Shown here piece by piece: positions 10,748 through 19,963 of a stretch of DNA of 64,000 nucleotides. The notes beneath the pieces were generated by a model. It made no database searches, had not been told where the DNA came from, and saw only the letters and a program-made list of their open reading frames with translations. Within the stretch, counting starts at the first letter, position 1. Each line of letters starts with the position of its first letter. The stretch lies in NCBI GenBank assembly GCA_020637165.1, contig JACJWN010000005.1:310001-374000 (forward strand), in the 5' to 3' direction. Both the position numbers and the translations under genes were made by a program. Source of the stretch: Mycolicibacterium sp. (GTDB lineage Bacteria; Actinomycetota; Actinomycetes; Mycobacteriales; Mycobacteriaceae).

Positions 10748-10756
10748 CCTGTCCCG

Positions 10757-12688
10757 ATGGCCGGTGTGCTGAGCGGGGGAGGCGCCCGGAAGGGCCGCAT
10801 CCCCGACCGTGATATCGCCGCCATCCGCGACCGGGTCCGCATCGAGGACGTCGTCGGCGACTACGTCCAGCTGCGCCGAGCGGGCGCGGACTCGATGAAA
10901 GGTCTGTGCCCGTTCCACGACGAGAAGTCCCCGTCGTTCCACGTCCGTCCCAACCACGGCCACTTCCACTGTTTCGGCTGCGGGGAAGGCGGCGACGTCT
11001 ACGCATTCCTCCAGAAGATCGAGCACGTCAGCTTCGTGGAGGCCGTCGAACTGCTCGCCGATCGGGTCGGCCACCAGATCAGCTACACCGGCGGCGGCAA
11101 CACCATTCAGCGCGACCGCGGCAGCCGCAGCCGGCTCACCGCCGCCAACGCCGCCGCGCAGGAGTTCTACACGGCCGCACTGGAATCCGAGGAGGCCGCA
11201 CCGGCCCGGCGGTATCTCAGCGAGCGCAACTTCGATGCCTCCGCGGCCCGGCGGTTCGGGTGCGGATTCGCCCCGTCCGGCTGGGACTCGCTGACCAAGC
11301 ACCTGATCCGCAAGGGCTTCGAGTTCAAGGAACTCGAGGCCGCCGGGCTGTCGCGGGAGGGCCGGCGCGGCCCGATGGACCGCTTCCACCGCCGGCTGCT
11401 GTGGCCGATCCGCGGCACCAGCGGGGACACCGTCGGTTTCGGGGCGCGGCGGGTCTTCGACGACGACCCGATCGAGGCCAAGTACGTCAACACCCCCGAG
11501 ACCGTGCTCTACAAGAAGTCGTCGGTGCTGTTCGGCATCGACCTGGCCAAGCGGGATATCGCCAAGGGGCATCAGGCCGTCGTCGTCGAGGGCTACACCG
11601 ACGTGATGGCCATGCACTTGGCCGGTGTCACCACGGCCGTCGCCTCCTGCGGCACCGCCTTCGGCGACGAGCACCTGGCGATGCTGCGCCGGCTGATGAT
11701 GGACGACAAGTTCTTCAAGGGCGAGCTCATCTACGTCTTCGACGGTGACGCGGCGGGACAGGCGGCGGCGCTCAAGGCATTCGCCGGGGAGCAGAACCTC
11801 GCCGGGCAGAGCTTCGTCGCGGTGGCTGCCGATGGGATGGACCCGTGCGACCTGAGGCTGCAGGCCGGCGACGCCGCGCTGCGCGACCTGGTGGCCCGTC
11901 GCACCCCCCTGTTCGAATTCGCCATCCGCACCACCCTGGCCGATCACGACCTCGACAATGCCGAGGGCAGGGTCGGCGCGCTGCGCCAGTGCGTGCCTAT
12001 GGTGGCCAAGATCAAGGACCCCACCCTGCGCGACGAGTACGCCCGCCAACTGGCCGGCTGGGTGGGCTGGGACGACGTCGCCCAGGTCATCGGACGGGTT
12101 CGCGAGGAGGCCGGCCGTAAACCCGGTGCCCGCGGCGCCGGCCGGGCGCCGCGGGAGGCGCCGGCGACGTCGCGCACCGTCGTCGCCGAGCGGCCCAATC
12201 CCCGCGACCCCGTGCTGTGGCCGCAGCGTGAGGCGCTCAAGGCCGCATTGCAGTACCCGGCCCTGGCCGGCCCGGTGTTCGACTCGCTGAGCGCCGAGAG
12301 CTTCACCCACCCCGGCTACGTGGCCGTACGCGCCGCCATCGAGACCGCCGGCGGTACCTCCTCGGGGGTGACCGGCGCGCAGTGGCTCGAGCAGGTCCGC
12401 GACCACGCGGCGACCCCGGCGGTCGCCGGACTGATCAGCGAGCTGGGTGTGGAGACCATCAAGGTCGACGACGAGGAAAGGCTGCCGCGCTACATCGGCG
12501 GGGTGCTGGCCCGACTGCAGGAGGTCTGGGTCGGCCGGCAAATCGCCGAGGTCAAATCCAAGCTGCAACGCATGTCCCCGGTGGAGCAGGGCGAGGAATA
12601 CCACTCTTTGTTCGGGGATCTGGTAGCGCTGGAGTCCTACCGGCGAAGCCTGTTGGAGCAGGCCAGCGGGGATGACCTGAGCGCCTGA
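10757..12688 (+). CDS. dnaG: DNA primase DnaG
   Basis: 643 residues with all three primase domains. The N-terminal zinc finger is C51/H54/C72/C75 (CPFHDEKSP...FHCFGCG). The central TOPRIM catalytic core shows VVVEGYTDVMA and YVFDGDAAGQ. The C-terminal helicase-interaction region runs from about residue 440 after an Ala/Arg/Gly-rich linker. It makes RNA primers for Okazaki fragments, working with DnaB. ATG at 10757, 9 bp after dgt. Confidence 0.97.
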   Translation: MAGVLSGGGARKGRIPDRDIAAIRDRVRIEDVVGDYVQLRRAGADSMKGLCPFHDEKSPSFHVRPNHGHFHCFGCGEGGDVYAFLQKIEHVSFVEAVELLADRVGHQISYTGGGNTIQRDRGSRSRLTAANAAAQEFYTAALESEEAAPARRYLSERNFDASAARRFGCGFAPSGWDSLTKHLIRKGFEFKELEAAGLSREGRRGPMDRFHRRLLWPIRGTSGDTVGFGARRVFDDDPIEAKYVNTPETVLYKKSSVLFGIDLAKRDIAKGHQAVVVEGYTDVMAMHLAGVTTAVASCGTAFGDEHLAMLRRLMMDDKFFKGELIYVFDGDAAGQAAALKAFAGEQNLAGQSFVAVAADGMDPCDLRLQAGDAALRDLVARRTPLFEFAIRTTLADHDLDNAEGRVGALRQCVPMVAKIKDPTLRDEYARQLAGWVGWDDVAQVIGRVREEAGRKPGARGAGRAPREAPATSRTVVAERPNPRDPVLWPQREALKAALQYPALAGPVFDSLSAESFTHPGYVAVRAAIETAGGTSSGVTGAQWLEQVRDHAATPAVAGLISELGVETIKVDDEERLPRYIGGVLARLQEVWVGRQIAEVKSKLQRMSPVEQGEEYHSLFGDLVALESYRRSLLEQASGDDLSA

Positions 12689-12735
12689 AGAGGGTTATCG
12701 TTAACGAAACGGACGGTTCCGGCGAAAGGTCAGAT

Positions 12736-13044
12736 ATGGCTCCCGCAAACACGACCCTTCGGCGCCTCGCCGTGGCGGGCGGGCTGGCGGTCGCCGCGCT
12801 GGCACTGCCCGCCCTGGCCGTCGTCGGCGATACCGGAACCCCGGAGACCTCGGCCGAAGGCCAGTGCCTGGCCTGGTTCGGCTCCCGCGGCGACGGGATC
12901 TGCATGGGCTACTCGAACGGCAACCCGACCTACATCGGCACGCCCAATCTGGGTGTTTTCGGTCCGGGCTACGGCAACGGGCTGGGGATCACCACCGGGC
13001 CGCTGCTGCCGGGCCAGACCATCACCGAGGGTCTCAGCCCGTAG
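12736..13044 (+). CDS. Small secreted mycobacterial protein with two cysteines
   Basis: 102 residues. A Sec signal peptide (about 1-30; RRLAVAGGLAVAALALPALAVVG) is followed by a short mature domain rich in Gly, Asn, Pro and Thr. One close cysteine pair is present (QCLAWFGSRGDGICMGY), giving a probable disulfide in the envelope or medium. The layout (Cys loop, then xGYxxNNP-like and Gly/Thr tail) resembles the protein at 13585, suggesting one family. No function is known to me. ATG 12736 is preceded by GAAAGG. The 3' end overlaps the convergent gene by 11 bp. Confidence 0.75.
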   Translation: MAPANTTLRRLAVAGGLAVAALALPALAVVGDTGTPETSAEGQCLAWFGSRGDGICMGYSNGNPTYIGTPNLGVFGPGYGNGLGITTGPLLPGQTITEGLSP

Positions 13045-13297
13045 GGCCCGGCGGGCTTGTTTCATTCCTTTGGGGCTCGATCACGACGGTCTGCGCGTCG
13101 ATCTCGGCCAGGGTGACCATCGGCGGGTCGGGGGAGACCCGGTCGGCGATCTTGCGCCGACCGGCTTCGATCATCGTTTTGGTGGCGGGATGCCCGGTGA
13201 CGGCCTTATAGGTGCTGACGATCTGCCCGTAGCGCTCCCGGCCTGCCTTTGTCCCCAGCACGTAACCCGCCGCCAGTGCGGCCACCATCCCGATCAC
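13034..13297 (-). CDS. Small conserved membrane-associated protein (YtxH-like N-terminus)
   Basis: 87 residues from the GTG at 13297, chosen because GGAGGG lies just upstream on the minus strand. A short hydrophobic helix with a glycine pattern (MVAALAAGYVLGTKAGRERY) is followed by an amphipathic basic helix and an acidic C-terminus. The AGYVLGTKAGRERY motif recurs in actinobacterial small envelope proteins of the YtxH type. Size and position fit the Rv2342 region of M. tuberculosis. Function unknown. Confidence 0.7.
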   Translation of the reverse strand: MIGMVAALAAGYVLGTKAGRERYGQIVSTYKAVTGHPATKTMIEAGRRKIADRVSPDPPMVTLAEIDAQTVVIEPQRNETSPPGPTG

Positions 13298-13425
13298 TGT
13301 GTTCCCTCCATGACCGCCATCCTGCCTGACACTCACCGATGCTGCCGGGGCCGGCCGCTCTTGGCGCTGGAGCCCTTCGGTACGCTAAAGTCTTCCCGGC
13401 CCGCAAGAGCGTTCCGCGGGAGCGG

Positions 13426-13498
13426 TCCCCTGTAGCTCAATTGGCAGAGCTTCCGACTGTTAATCGGACGGTTGATGGTTCGAGTCCATCCGGGGGAG
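13426..13498 (+). tRNA. tRNA-Asn (GTT)
   Basis: A complete 73-nt cloverleaf: acceptor TCCCCTG/CGGGGGA with discriminator G, anticodon arm TCCGA-CTGTTAA-TCGGA with anticodon GTT at 13459-13461, and T-arm GATGGTTCGAGTCCATC. CCA is not encoded. Confidence 0.96.
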
Positions 13499-13584
13499 CA
13501 ACGGCCGGGTAGGCTCGGCGTCAGCCCGTCGCGTGTCAGCGGCGGAAAAGCGCAGTCCACTTCGACCGACGGAGAAATTTCTTG

Positions 13585-13917
13585 ATGAAGTCCCGGCTCA
13601 AAGCGTCCAGCGTGCTGCTCGGTGCTACCGCCGCCGCGCTGTTCGCCGTTGCGCCGGCCCAGGCGGCCCCGCCGGCGCCGGCTTCCCCGGGTCAGAACTG
13701 CGCCGCCGGTTATATGGCCGATCCGAACTCGGGCAACTGCTGGCAGATGGCGAGCAAGGGGACACCCACGGTCGGCGGCGGACCCTGCCTGCCCGGCCGC
13801 ATCGGAACGTGTGTCGGCTATCTGGCCAACAACCCTTACGGGGCGGGTGACACCCTGCCCGGTTCGCCTGCCTCGACCGGCTCCTCCGATGCGCCGGACC
13901 TGACCAGCTGGCCGTAG
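13585..13917 (+). CDS. Small secreted mycobacterial protein with four cysteines
   Basis: 110 residues from the ATG at 13585. GGAG at 13571-13574 gives good spacing, and a TTG immediately upstream is less likely. The signal peptide ends near AQA (about residue 28; LLGATAAALFAVAPAQA). The mature part has four cysteines in two pairs (NCAAGY...NCWQM and PCLPGRIGTCVGYLANNP) and a Ser/Pro/Thr tail. The C-x-GY-x-NNP motif parallels the secreted protein at 12736, on the other side of tRNA-Asn. No function known. Confidence 0.78.
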   Translation: MKSRLKASSVLLGATAAALFAVAPAQAAPPAPASPGQNCAAGYMADPNSGNCWQMASKGTPTVGGGPCLPGRIGTCVGYLANNPYGAGDTLPGSPASTGSSDAPDLTSWP

Positions 13918-13948
13918 GCATCACCGCCACAAGGGGTGACCTGGGGCC

Positions 13949-14836
13949 ATGATCAGAACCGTCGGGCGAGTCGGCCCGCTCAAGGTCGCCGGGCTGGTGC
14001 TGTGGGAACTGCGCTACACACTGCTGGCCATTCTGATCACCGTCGGGCTGCTCCTGCCGGTCCCGGACGCCGCGCAGAGCGAATACGCGGGCGCGGTGCT
14101 CTCGGTGCTGGGCATCGGGGCCTCGGTGTTCATCGCCTTCCGCAACACCACCGCCTACAACCGGTGGTGGGAGGCCCGCACCCTCTGGGGCGGCATCATC
14201 ATCAATTCCCGCACCCTGAGCAACGGGCTGACCTCGATCGACTCCGGATCGCCGGAGGTCGCGCGGATCATCGACCGGATGCGGCGGCGCCAGGTGCGCT
14301 ACTGCTGGCAACTGGCCGCCGAGATGCGGCGCATCCCGCCGCTGCCGGGGGTGGTCGAGTTGACCCCGGAGGACCCCGCCGACGCCGACGCGGTGGACCT
14401 TCTCAACCGGCAGGCCACCGACATCCAGAATCTGGTCGCCGACGGGCATATCGACGCCCAGGCCCGGCTGCTGCTGATGAACAGCAACACCGGCGCGGCC
14501 ACCGCGCAGAGTGGCCTGGAGCGGGTCCGCAACGAACCCCTGCCGGTGCACTACGACCTGTTCATCCGGGGTCTGGCCTGGTTCTTCGGGATCATGGCGT
14601 TCAGCCGGCTGGACAGCACCACCCACCTGCCGGGCAGTATCGCGATCGGGGCGCTGCTGATGGCGACCTTCATCGTCGCCGAGCGGTTGGGGCACTTCAT
14701 CGAGCAGCCGATGAGCAACAGGATCTTCGACATCGCCATGTACCGCTTCTGCAGCACGATCACCGGGAACCTGCTGGGCTCCGGACATCCGCTGGCCCAG
14801 CCCCGCGAGGACGACTCCGCGGTCGTCTGGATGTGA
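13949..14836 (+). CDS. Bestrophin-like (UPF0187) membrane channel
   Basis: 295 residues. Hydrophobic helices lie near residues 20-45 (LLAILITVGLLLPV) and 45-65. They are followed by the family hallmark RNTTAYNRWWEARTLWG near residue 70, and another membrane pair near 205-245. Bacterial homologues are pentameric ion channels of the inner membrane; ion selectivity cannot be told from sequence. The ATG lies 32 bp after the preceding secreted protein gene. Confidence 0.85.
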   Translation: MIRTVGRVGPLKVAGLVLWELRYTLLAILITVGLLLPVPDAAQSEYAGAVLSVLGIGASVFIAFRNTTAYNRWWEARTLWGGIIINSRTLSNGLTSIDSGSPEVARIIDRMRRRQVRYCWQLAAEMRRIPPLPGVVELTPEDPADADAVDLLNRQATDIQNLVADGHIDAQARLLLMNSNTGAATAQSGLERVRNEPLPVHYDLFIRGLAWFFGIMAFSRLDSTTHLPGSIAIGALLMATFIVAERLGHFIEQPMSNRIFDIAMYRFCSTITGNLLGSGHPLAQPREDDSAVVWM

Positions 14837-14887
14837 CCCTCCAGATGTGAGTCCGTCGCCCGAGGCGGCGGCTGGCAGAATCGAGCG

Positions 14888-16945
14888 ATGACGTCGACCC
14901 GGCCCGAGGCGCCGGCGGAGCACTCCGCGCAGACCGCCTCCCGGCGTCGGCCCCCGCGTTCGCTGACCCCGGTCGAGATGGCCCACGCCTCGGTGATGGC
15001 GGCACTCAGCTCCGCGCTGGCCATCCTGTCGGTGGTGATTCCGTTCGCCGGCGGGCTGTCATTGCTGGTCCCCGTGCCGATGGGCCTGCTGGGCTACCGC
15101 TACCGGCTGCGGGTGCTGCTGGCGGCGGCCTTCGCGGCCAGCACGGTGGCCTTCCTCATCGCCGGCATCAGCGGCTTCATGGTGGTGCTCAACTGCGCCT
15201 ATGTGGGCGGGGCCACCGGCATTATCAAACGCCGCGGCTGGGGTATGCCCATGGTCGTCGTGGCGGGCACCGTCCTCGGCGTCCTCAACGGGTTGTGGAT
15301 CATCGCCATCCTGATCGTGCTGGAGCGGTTGCGCACGCTGGTCTTCGAGGCGATGACGGCCAACGTCGACGGAGTCGTCTCGTTGATGTCGAAGTTCGAA
15401 CCCTTCCGGCAGGCCGCTGCCGACGTCCGGGCGGTCTTCGGCCTCGCGCTGCAGTACTGGCCGGTGCTGATCATGGCCTACTCGATCTTCTCGATGATGG
15501 TGGTCTCCCTGGTCGGGTGGTGGGCGCTGTCGAGGGTGCTGGAACGCCTGCGGGGCGTTCCGGACGTCCACAAGCTGGATAGCCCCGCCGAGACCGGCCA
15601 GGTAGCACCGGTTCCGGTGCGGCTGCGCGAGGCCCGCTTCCGCTATCCCGGCGCCGACCACGACGCGCTGCGGCCGCTGAACCTGGCCGTCGAGCCCGGC
15701 GAGCACATCGCCATCACCGGGGCCAACGGATCGGGCAAGACCACGTTGATGCTGTTGCTGTGCGGCCGGGCGCCCACCTCGGGGAGCATCGAACGCCCGG
15801 GTGCGGTCGGCCTCGGGCAGCAGGGCGGCACCGCCGTGGTCATGCAACACCCGGAGAGCCAGGTGCTGGGCACCCGGGTCGCCGACGACGTGGTGTGGGG
15901 GCTGCCGGCCGAAACCCACCCCCACGTGGACGCCCTCCTCGAGGAGGTCGGGCTGGGCGGTATGGCCGAGCGCGATACCGGCGGGCTCTCCGGCGGGGAG
16001 TTGCAGCGTCTGGCGGTGGCCGCGGCGCTGGCCCGCCAACCTTCGATGCTGATCGCCGACGAGATCACCACGATGGTCGACCAGGCCGGCCGCGACGGGT
16101 TGCTGGAGGTGCTGTCCGGGCTGACCGAGCACCACCGGATGGCGCTGGTGAACATCACCCACTATGACAACGAGGCCCAGGTCGCCGATCGCACCGTCAA
16201 TCTCAGCCAGTCGCTGGACAACATGGCGATGGTCGGCAGTGCCGCAGCACCGGTGCCGGGCCACGCCCCTGCGCCGCACAGCAGCAGGCCGGTGCTGGAG
16301 CTGCGCGGGGTCGGCCACGAATACGGCGCCGGGACACCGTGGGCCAAGACCGCGCTGCGCGACGTCAGCTTCACCGTCAACGAGGGCGACGGCGTGCTCA
16401 TCCACGGCGGCAACGGGTCCGGCAAGTCCACCCTGGCCTGGATCATGGCCGGGCTGACCGCCCCGACCACCGGTGAGTGCCTGGTCGGCGGCCGCCCCGC
16501 CCACGAGTGCGTCGGCGATGTCGCCATCGCCTTCCAGGCGGCCCGGTTGCAGCTGATGCGCAGCCGGGTCGATCTGGAGGTCGCCTCGGCCGCGGGCTTC
16601 TCCCCGAACGACACCGGCAGGGTGATCGCGGCGTTGGCCACCGTCGGGCTCGACGGCTCGCTGGCCGGGCGTCGCATCGATCAGCTCAGCGGCGGGCAGA
16701 TGCGACGGGTGGTGATCGCCGGCCTGCTCGCGCGCTGGCCGCAGGCGCTGATCCTCGACGAGCCGCTGGCCGGTCTGGACGCACCCAGCCAGCGCGGCCT
16801 ACTGCGGCTGCTGACCGACCTGCGGATCAACACCGGGTTGACAGTCATCGTCATCTCGCATGACTTCGCCGGCCTGGAGGAACTGTGCCCGCGAACCCTG
16901 CACCTGGACCGCGGGGTGCTGCGATCCTCGGGGCCGACGCCGTGA
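14888..16945 (+). CDS. ECF-type transporter: membrane substrate component fused to two ABC ATPase domains
   Basis: 685 residues. Residues 40-220 form a multi-helix membrane domain resembling ECF S components. ATPase 1 (about 235-440) has [11 protein letters not shown] and signature LSGGELQ. ATPase 2 (about 470-680) has [11 protein letters not shown], signature LSGGQMR and Walker [10 protein letters not shown]. In ECF importers the S component binds a vitamin or metal and two ATPases drive it through EcfT. Here S, A and A' are one polypeptide. ATPase 1 Walker B reads LIADEIT, so its catalytic Glu is kept. Its stop overlaps the ecfT start. It corresponds to Rv2326c; substrate unknown. Confidence 0.88.
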   Translation: MTSTRPEAPAEHSAQTASRRRPPRSLTPVEMAHASVMAALSSALAILSVVIPFAGGLSLLVPVPMGLLGYRYRLRVLLAAAFAASTVAFLIAGISGFMVVLNCAYVGGATGIIKRRGWGMPMVVVAGTVLGVLNGLWIIAILIVLERLRTLVFEAMTANVDGVVSLMSKFEPFRQAAADVRAVFGLALQYWPVLIMAYSIFSMMVVSLVGWWALSRVLERLRGVPDVHKLDSPAETGQVAPVPVRLREARFRYPGADHDALRPLNLAVEPGEHIAITGANGSGKTTLMLLLCGRAPTSGSIERPGAVGLGQQGGTAVVMQHPESQVLGTRVADDVVWGLPAETHPHVDALLEEVGLGGMAERDTGGLSGGELQRLAVAAALARQPSMLIADEITTMVDQAGRDGLLEVLSGLTEHHRMALVNITHYDNEAQVADRTVNLSQSLDNMAMVGSAAAPVPGHAPAPHSSRPVLELRGVGHEYGAGTPWAKTALRDVSFTVNEGDGVLIHGGNGSGKSTLAWIMAGLTAPTTGECLVGGRPAHECVGDVAIAFQAARLQLMRSRVDLEVASAAGFSPNDTGRVIAALATVGLDGSLAGRRIDQLSGGQMRRVVIAGLLARWPQALILDEPLAGLDAPSQRGLLRLLTDLRINTGLTVIVISHDFAGLEELCPRTLHLDRGVLRSSGPTP

Positions 16946-17760
16946 GCCCGGCCCGCCAGCGCCGACCGGTCGTGCTGCTGCGCCCGGTCCCCGGAACCTC
17001 GGTGATCCACGAGCTGTGGGCCGGTACCAAAATCATCGCGGTCTTCGTCATCTCGCTGGTGCTGGCGTTTCACCCCCGCTGGATCCCGATTGCCCTGATG
17101 GCAACCCTGGTCGCGGTGACGATCCGGCTGGCGCACATCCCGCGCGGGGTGGTGCCGTCGATCCCGCGGTGGCTGTGGATCCTGCTGCTGCTCGGTGCGG
17201 TGACCGCCACCCTCGGCGGCGGCGAACCGGTCCTGCACCTGTGGTCGATCGACGTCGAGGTCGGTGGTCTGCTGAAGTTCCTGCGGATCACCGCGGTATC
17301 GATCGTCCTGCTGGCGACGGGAGCGCTGGTGTCGTGGACCACGAATGTCGCCGACGTCGCCCCCGCCGTGGCCACCCTAGGCCGGCCGCTGCGGCCGCTG
17401 CGGATCCCGGTCGACGACTGGGCCGTGGCGCTGTCGCTGTCGCTGCGGGCCTTCCCGATGCTGCTCGACGAGTTCCGCCTGCTTTACGCGGCCCGCAAGT
17501 TACGGCCGCGGCCGGTGCTGCCCGACGGCAGGATGCGCCGCCGACGCTGGGCCGTCGAATTGGTCGACCTGCTCACCGCCGGGGTGACCGTCGCACTGCG
17601 CCGCGCCGACGAGATGGGCGACGCCATCACCGCCCGTGGCGGAACCGGCCAGATCTCGGCGGCGCCGTCGCGGCCTAAGAAGGCCGACTGGGTGGCGCTG
17701 GGCATCATCGCGGTGGTCGGGCTGGCGGCGTTTTTCGTGGAGATCCCCGGCCCGGCCTGA
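16942..17760 (+). CDS. EcfT transmembrane component (CbiQ family)
   Basis: 272 residues from a GTG that overlaps the preceding stop (GTGA), so it is coupled to the fused S-A-A' protein. It has four to six hydrophobic helices and the coupling region with Ala-Arg-Gly motifs typical of EcfT (YAARKLRPR and [13 protein letters not shown]), which contact the ATPases. With the preceding gene it makes a complete ECF importer. It corresponds to Rv2325c. It is convergent with uspC, with 22 bp between stops. Confidence 0.88.
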   Translation: MSPARQRRPVVLLRPVPGTSVIHELWAGTKIIAVFVISLVLAFHPRWIPIALMATLVAVTIRLAHIPRGVVPSIPRWLWILLLLGAVTATLGGGEPVLHLWSIDVEVGGLLKFLRITAVSIVLLATGALVSWTTNVADVAPAVATLGRPLRPLRIPVDDWAVALSLSLRAFPMLLDEFRLLYAARKLRPRPVLPDGRMRRRRWAVELVDLLTAGVTVALRRADEMGDAITARGGTGQISAAPSRPKKADWVALGIIAVVGLAAFFVEIPGPA

Positions 17761-17782
17761 GCCGGTCCCGATTTGCGACGCC

Positions 17783-19099
17783 TCAGCGTTGCGCGGCGGT
17801 GTTCGCGGCCTGCTGGGCCGCGGCCAGAGTCTCCGCGACCGGCCGGCGCCCCAGGAACATCTCGTCGAAGAACGGCTTGATGGCCTGGAAGCCGGCGGCG
17901 AAACCGGCGCCACCCGGCGCGGCGATGCGCGGTCCGTCGAGTACCGCGAAGAACGGGGTGACGTCGACGCCCTTGTCTCTCCAGTAGTCGAAGTACCCCC
18001 GCTGGGCCGACAGCACCGCCGGAATCGCCGCCCCGAGCCGGCCCAGGTAGGCGTTGCCCTCCCCGCCGAGCCAGTCCAGTACCGCCCGCACCGCCTCCGG
18101 GTGGCGGGTAGCCGGATTTCCCGCGGCCACGATGCCGTTGGTGACACTGACCCGCCCGGCCGGCCCGGCGGGCAGCATCGCCACCCCCCAGCGGAAGCCG
18201 GCCTGCCCGGCCACCTGGGCCAGGTTGTAGGTGCCGGACTGGAACACCGCCATCCGCCCGGACAGGAACTGATTGCGGGAGAAGTCGCCGTTGTCATTGG
18301 TGTCCGAGGCCGGCGGGGCGACGTGCTCGGTGTTGATCAGGTCGACGACGTACTGCAGTGCTGTGACCGCCTGCGGGTTGTCGAAGGCGAACCGGTCACC
18401 GGCGCTGAACACCCCACCGGCCGAGCCGATGTAGTTCAGGGTGATGCCCTGCAGGTCGTTGGCGGCGTTGTAGCCCCACTGGCGGACCCGTAGCGGCTCG
18501 AACCCGGCCGAATCGCCGCGGCGCCCGGCGGCGTCCACGGTCAGCCGCGCCAGCAGGGGGCGCAGCGTGTCGTTGGCCGGGTCGGGATCCCAACGGGCCT
18601 CACCCAGCGCGGACGGCTCCACCCCGGCTTCGGCGAGCAGGTCGGCGTTGTAGAACAGCGCGATCCCGGCGTCGGTGAGCTGCGGCACCCCCCACAGCCG
18701 TCCGCCCCGGGTGAACTGCGCGACCACCGACGGCTCCCAGTCGGGCGACGGCGAGATCGCCATCAGCCGGTCGTTGTCGGCGTACTCGGCGAGGTGGGAG
18801 TTGCTCATCCAGAAGATGTCGTCGGCGCCGCCGCCGGCCACGTCGGTGCGCAGCGTGTCGAAGTAGCTCGCATACGACACCAGGGTGGTGCGAACCTCGA
18901 TATCGGGGTGGCGCCGGTGGAAATCCTCGAAGGACTCGCGGTAGGCCCCGGCCACCTGCTCGTCCCACAGTCGAACCGTCACCACTGTCATCCCCGCGGG
19001 CCCGTCGGTGCGTCCCATCATCTCGACGACTCCGAACAGGACCAAGGCTACTGCGACGAGCGCGGCCGTGACCATCGTCGAGAAACGGGGCTGCGGCAT
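17783..19099 (-). CDS. uspC: Carbohydrate ABC transporter substrate-binding protein UspC
   Basis: 438 residues from the ATG at 19099. A single N-terminal hydrophobic helix (about 10-28) anchors or exports it, without a lipobox Cys. The rest is a family-1 extracellular solute-binding fold (VVTVRLWDEQVAGAY; GVPQLTDAGIALFYNADLL; GRMAVFQSGTY). The M. tuberculosis orthologue binds amino sugars and chitobiose-type ligands, pointing to recycling of peptidoglycan sugars. It follows uspB, separated by a 14-bp tandem duplication that pushed the two genes out of overlap. Confidence 0.9.
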   Translation of the reverse strand: MPQPRFSTMVTAALVAVALVLFGVVEMMGRTDGPAGMTVVTVRLWDEQVAGAYRESFEDFHRRHPDIEVRTTLVSYASYFDTLRTDVAGGGADDIFWMSNSHLAEYADNDRLMAISPSPDWEPSVVAQFTRGGRLWGVPQLTDAGIALFYNADLLAEAGVEPSALGEARWDPDPANDTLRPLLARLTVDAAGRRGDSAGFEPLRVRQWGYNAANDLQGITLNYIGSAGGVFSAGDRFAFDNPQAVTALQYVVDLINTEHVAPPASDTNDNGDFSRNQFLSGRMAVFQSGTYNLAQVAGQAGFRWGVAMLPAGPAGRVSVTNGIVAAGNPATRHPEAVRAVLDWLGGEGNAYLGRLGAAIPAVLSAQRGYFDYWRDKGVDVTPFFAVLDGPRIAAPGGAGFAAGFQAIKPFFDEMFLGRRPVAETLAAAQQAANTAAQR

Positions 19100-19125
19100 C
19101 ACTTGAGCCCCATCACTTGAGCCCC
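19098..19125. repeat. 14-bp perfect tandem duplication at the uspB/uspC junction
   Basis: ATCACTTGAGCCCC occurs at 19098-19111 and again at 19112-19125. Read on the minus strand each copy holds a TGAT(G) stop-start. The first (upstream) copy ends uspB; the second provides the uspC ATG. A single copy would give an overlapping TGATG junction. Confidence 0.9.
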
Positions 19126-19937
19126 GTGACGACGATCGAGCGGACGATGTGGCGCTGGAACACCGCGAACAACACCACCAGTGGCACGATGGCCACCGTG
19201 GTCGCCGCCATGACCAGCGTCCACTGCGCGTTGTACTGCGACTGCAGCCCCGCGGTGGCCACCGTCAGAACCCGCCACTTGCCGCCGCTGGTGATCACCA
19301 GCGGCCACATGAAGCTGTTCCACTGCGAGACGACGGTGATCAACGTCAGCGTCGCGAGAATCGGCTTGCTGGCCGGCAGCACCACATGCACGATCACGTC
19401 CAGGGTGTTGGCGCCGTCGAGGTGTGCGGCCTTGATGAGATCGCCCGGGATCGAGCGGAAGTACTCCCGCAGCAGGAAGATCGCGTACGGCGAGCCGAAC
19501 ACAAAGGGCAGCACCAGCGCCCAGAACGTGTTGCGCAGACCCAACTCGGCCATCATCAGATACAGCGGCACCACCGTCACCGTCGCCGGGACCATCAGGG
19601 TCGCCACATACACCCAGAACAGCCCGTCGCGGCCGGGAAACTCCAGGCGGGCGAAGGCGTAGCCGGCCAGCACCGAGAAGACCAGTTGGCCCAGGGCGAT
19701 GATCGCGGTCATCAGCGCGGTGACGGCCAGTGCGCGGCCGAACCCGGCCCCGCCCAGGGCGGTGTAATTCTCCAGGGTCGGCGGGTCCGGCAGCGACAGC
19801 GGTGTGCCGGTGGCGAACTGCCGGGCTGAGGTAAACGAGGTGAGCAGGCCCAGCGCGAAGGGGGCGACGGTCAGCGCGGCGGCCGCGATCAGGCCGGCGT
19901 AGATGAACACCGCCGTCCGCCGGTCGCCGTGGGCCAT
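19113..19937 (-). CDS. uspB: Sugar ABC transporter permease UspB
   Basis: 274 residues from the ATG at 19937 (MAHGDRRTAVFIYAG), the M. tuberculosis length as I recall it. Six predicted membrane helices and the MalG-type EAA loop for ATPase contact (DLIKAAHLDGANTLDVIVHVVLPASKP). The upstream frame extension to 19985 lacks helices and was not used. In M. tuberculosis uspA directly precedes uspB; here a PE-PPE hydrolase gene on the other strand lies between them. Confidence 0.9.
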   Translation of the reverse strand: MAHGDRRTAVFIYAGLIAAAALTVAPFALGLLTSFTSARQFATGTPLSLPDPPTLENYTALGGAGFGRALAVTALMTAIIALGQLVFSVLAGYAFARLEFPGRDGLFWVYVATLMVPATVTVVPLYLMMAELGLRNTFWALVLPFVFGSPYAIFLLREYFRSIPGDLIKAAHLDGANTLDVIVHVVLPASKPILATLTLITVVSQWNSFMWPLVITSGGKWRVLTVATAGLQSQYNAQWTLVMAATTVAIVPLVVLFAVFQRHIVRSIVVTGLK

Positions 19938-19963
19938 ATCCGGCAGGTTAGCTGGCGGGTAGA

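Noticed and set aside
10391-12604. A 737-codon minus-strand frame opposite dgt/dnaG
   Set aside because: It mirrors codon periodicity of dnaG; composition is His/Asp/Gly/Val-rich with no recognisable domain.
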